A stretch of DNA of 8,341 nucleotides from NCBI GenBank assembly GCA_023440945.1, contig JAEZRL010000498.1, forward strand, positions 1-8,341, read 5' to 3'. Below the pieces are notes generated by a model. That model did no database searches. It had not been told where the DNA came from and saw only the letters and a program-made list of their open reading frames with translations. Below, one piece after another: positions 7,003 to 8,341 of the stretch (within the stretch, counting starts at the first letter, position 1; each line of letters opens with the position of its first letter). The stretch is from Bacteroidota bacterium. GTDB taxonomy: Bacteria > Bacteroidota > Bacteroidia > Chitinophagales > Chitinophagaceae. The position numbers and the translations under genes are program-made.

Positions 7003-8019
7003 ATGAAAAGATTATTTGCATTAACTGTTTCGATATTTCTTGTACAATGCGTTGTGGCGCAGGGCGGCATTCCGCCAGCACCTTTATACCGTGATCCTGT
7101 TACCGATGGAGCTGCAGATCCTGTTTTGGTTTGGAATAAGCAGGAAAAGAAGTGGTAGATGCTTTATACACAACGACGGGCTAACGCAGAAACAGCCGAT
7201 GTAGCTTATTGTTATGGAACTGACATTGGTGTTGCTTCAACAGATGATAATGGCGTATCATGGATTTATCGCGGTACACTTGACCTAAATATAGAGAAAG
7301 GAAAAAACACTTTCTGGGCCCCTGACTTAGTGTACCATAACGGAACTTATCACATGTTTGTAGTGTACATACAAGGTGTGAGAAATCATTGGGGAGGTAA
7401 GGCAAGAATGGCGCACTACACTAGCAAAGATCTCTGGGACTGGAAGTTTATTGATTTTTTAAAACGTTTTTCTGAGAATGTAATTGATGCATCGCTTATT
7501 CAAATGCCGGGTGGTATGTGGCGTATGTGGTATAAAGATGATGCAGGTGGCGCTGTTATTATGCTTGCACAAAGCAAAGATCTTTATAAGTGGACGTATG
7601 ATGTAAAACCCGTGCTTGGTAACACAAGGCAGGAAGGTCCAAAGATTTTTCATTATGGTGATTATTACTGGATGCTTACAGATGAATGGCATGGTATGAG
7701 AGTATATCGTTCTAAAGATGCAAACACCTGGGAAAAGCAAGGCTTAATACTAGACAGTGCATCTGATCGCAAAGAAAATACACCAAGCGGTGCACATGGA
7801 GATGTGATTGTAGTGAATAACAAAGCGTATGTTTTTTATTTCACACACCCCGGGAGAAAAATACATTCTGAAGCACATTTGGATGAAAATGGAATTTATC
7901 CCTTTAACGAACGGCGTTCATCTATACAGGTTGGATTATTAGAGATGCAAAATGGAACGTTAATTTGTAACCGTGATAAACCTTTTGAAATATTATTAAC
8001 CGATCCAGGTTTGAAGTGA
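7003..8019 (+). pseudogene. GH43-like secreted glycosidase interrupted by an in-frame TAG
   Basis: One continuous frame of 338 residue positions ends in TGA at 8017-8019, but codon 52 (7156-7158) is TAG. The ATG at 7003 (context CAG-ATG-AA) begins a signal peptide likely cleaved after Ala19 (C-V-V-A/Q-G-G); the frame also extends upstream to 6970 without a better signal. Features of a GH43-type five-bladed propeller lie on both sides of the stop: Asp39 in A-A-D-P before it; and after it F-W-A-P-D-L-V-Y-H, Asp162 in V-I-D-A-S-L, and Glu211 in R-Q-E-G-P-K. These are candidate base, modulator and acid. The residues around the break read EKKW-stop-MLYTQRRAN, where a second Trp (TGG to TAG) is the simplest restoration. 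The rest is undamaged, so this is a recent mutation, a sequence error, or a readthrough case. Without readthrough the 51-residue product is nonfunctional. It lies 72 bases after the GH43 gene, probably in the same operon. Confidence 0.75.
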
Positions 8020-8247
8020 TCATTGTTTTGTAAGAATGATTTGAAGTAATAAAACAGCTCAATTATTAACTGAACGATGAACGAAATGCGACGCAACGAA
8101 GCCTAATAGTATTGTTGCACCGCGTATCAAAAAAATAAAAAGCATATAAAAGACAAACAGGAAACCGAGCTTGATCAAATGCTAAACAATCACAGCAATG
8201 AAAATGCAAGGTTCAATCTGGCCTATAAAAACAATAAAAATTCGTAG
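8020..8247. other. 228-base intergenic region, no clear gene
   Basis: This is the longest gap in the window. It begins with an 11-base near-exact direct repeat, TTTGAAGTGAT (8010-8020) and TTTGAAGTAAT (8040-8050), enclosing a weak hairpin ATCATT/AATGAT (8019-8024, 8035-8040) without a T-tract. AACGA occurs three times at 8073-8099. The distal half is A-rich leader. A stop-free frame of 45 codons runs from 8110 to a TAG at 8245-8247 that abuts the next ATG; within it an ATG at 8179 would give 22 residues rich in Asn and Lys. I see no ribosome-binding signal or family resemblance for it. No promoter could be assigned with confidence. Confidence 0.5.
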
Positions 8248-8341
8248 ATGAAAAAATTATTATTGCTCGCTTTTGTTTTTGCTGTTAAAATTGTTTGTGC
8301 GCAACAAAAGGCGCCGGCTTATCCTTTGATAACGCATGATC
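8248..8341 (+). CDS. Secreted protein, N-terminal fragment; resembles DUF4964/GtaA glutaminase-type family
   Basis: Only 31 codons lie in the window. The ATG at 8248 (context TAG-ATG-AA) opens a Sec signal peptide: Met-Lys-Lys, a Leu/Ala/Val/Phe core, and likely cleavage after Ala18 (I-V-C-A/Q-Q-K). The mature N-terminus reads K-A-P-A-Y-P-L-I-T-H-D. From memory, this matches the start of large Bacteroidota proteins with the DUF4964 - DUF5127 - DUF4965 - DUF1793 architecture, annotated as glutaminase A-like (fungal GtaA relatives), which are often seen in PULs. The enzymatic role in bacteria is not well established and a six-hairpin-glycosidase-like fold has been suggested for part of the protein. 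The catalytic portion is outside the window, so the family call rests on about ten residues. Confidence 0.6.
   Translation, partial: MKKLLLLAFVFAVKIVCAQQKAPAYPLITHD

Noticed and set aside
8018..8041. Hairpin after the broken GH43-like gene as a terminator
   Set aside because: The stem is only six A/T-rich pairs and no T-tract follows.
8110..8247. 45-codon stop-free frame ending in TAG that abuts the ATG at 8248
   Set aside because: Composition is Asn/Lys-rich as expected of AT-rich noise, the only in-frame ATG (8179) has no start signal, and no family is recognisable. A coupled leader peptide is possible but unsupported.

Overview
The window looks like part of a polysaccharide utilization locus (PUL) from a Bacteroidota genome, most likely a Chitinophagaceae-type soil or plant-associated bacterium. 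The phylum call rests on a SusC/SusD pair, lipoproteins whose acylated cysteine is followed by KKD, AT-rich intergenic DNA, and starts that lack a clear Shine-Dalgarno sequence and mostly read CAG-ATG-AA. The family-level call is inference. Every supported gene is on the + strand; the minus-strand frames look like shadows of these genes.

Layout: 1-357 is the C-terminal end of a SusC-type TonB-dependent transporter that begins outside the window. 446-2359 is its SusD-type surface lipoprotein. 2467-3162 is a DUF3823-type lipoprotein, probably a surface glycan-binding accessory. A good intrinsic terminator (3168-3198) closes this binding and uptake block. The enzyme block follows: a secreted GH2 glycosidase (3341-5176), a GH43 enzyme with a C-terminal concanavalin-like domain (5359-6930), a second GH43-like propeller enzyme (7003-8019) broken by an in-frame TAG at codon 52, and the first 31 codons of a secreted protein resembling the DUF4964/GtaA 'glutaminase A' family (8248 to the window end).

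How they fit together: SusD and the DUF3823 protein would capture oligosaccharide at the cell surface, SusC would import it across the outer membrane with TonB energy, and the signal-peptide-bearing GH2 and GH43 enzymes would trim side chains or exo-linked sugars outside the cytoplasm. GH2 with GH43 fits a plant hemicellulose or pectin side-chain substrate (arabino- or galacto- or xylo-linkages), but the exact glycan cannot be read from sequence. No regulator (ECF sigma/anti-sigma, hybrid two-component or AraC type) is present in the window.

The points most worth a second look are the nonsense codon in the second GH43-like gene, which most simply replaces a tryptophan codon; the arginine-codon bias and different start context of the GH43 gene at 5359-6930, which suggest a separate origin; and two palindromic intergenic elements placed directly after stop codons. 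I found no CRISPR array, tRNA, rRNA, transposase or other sign of a wholly new system. No intergenic stretch exceeds 300 bases; the longest is 228 bases (8020-8247).
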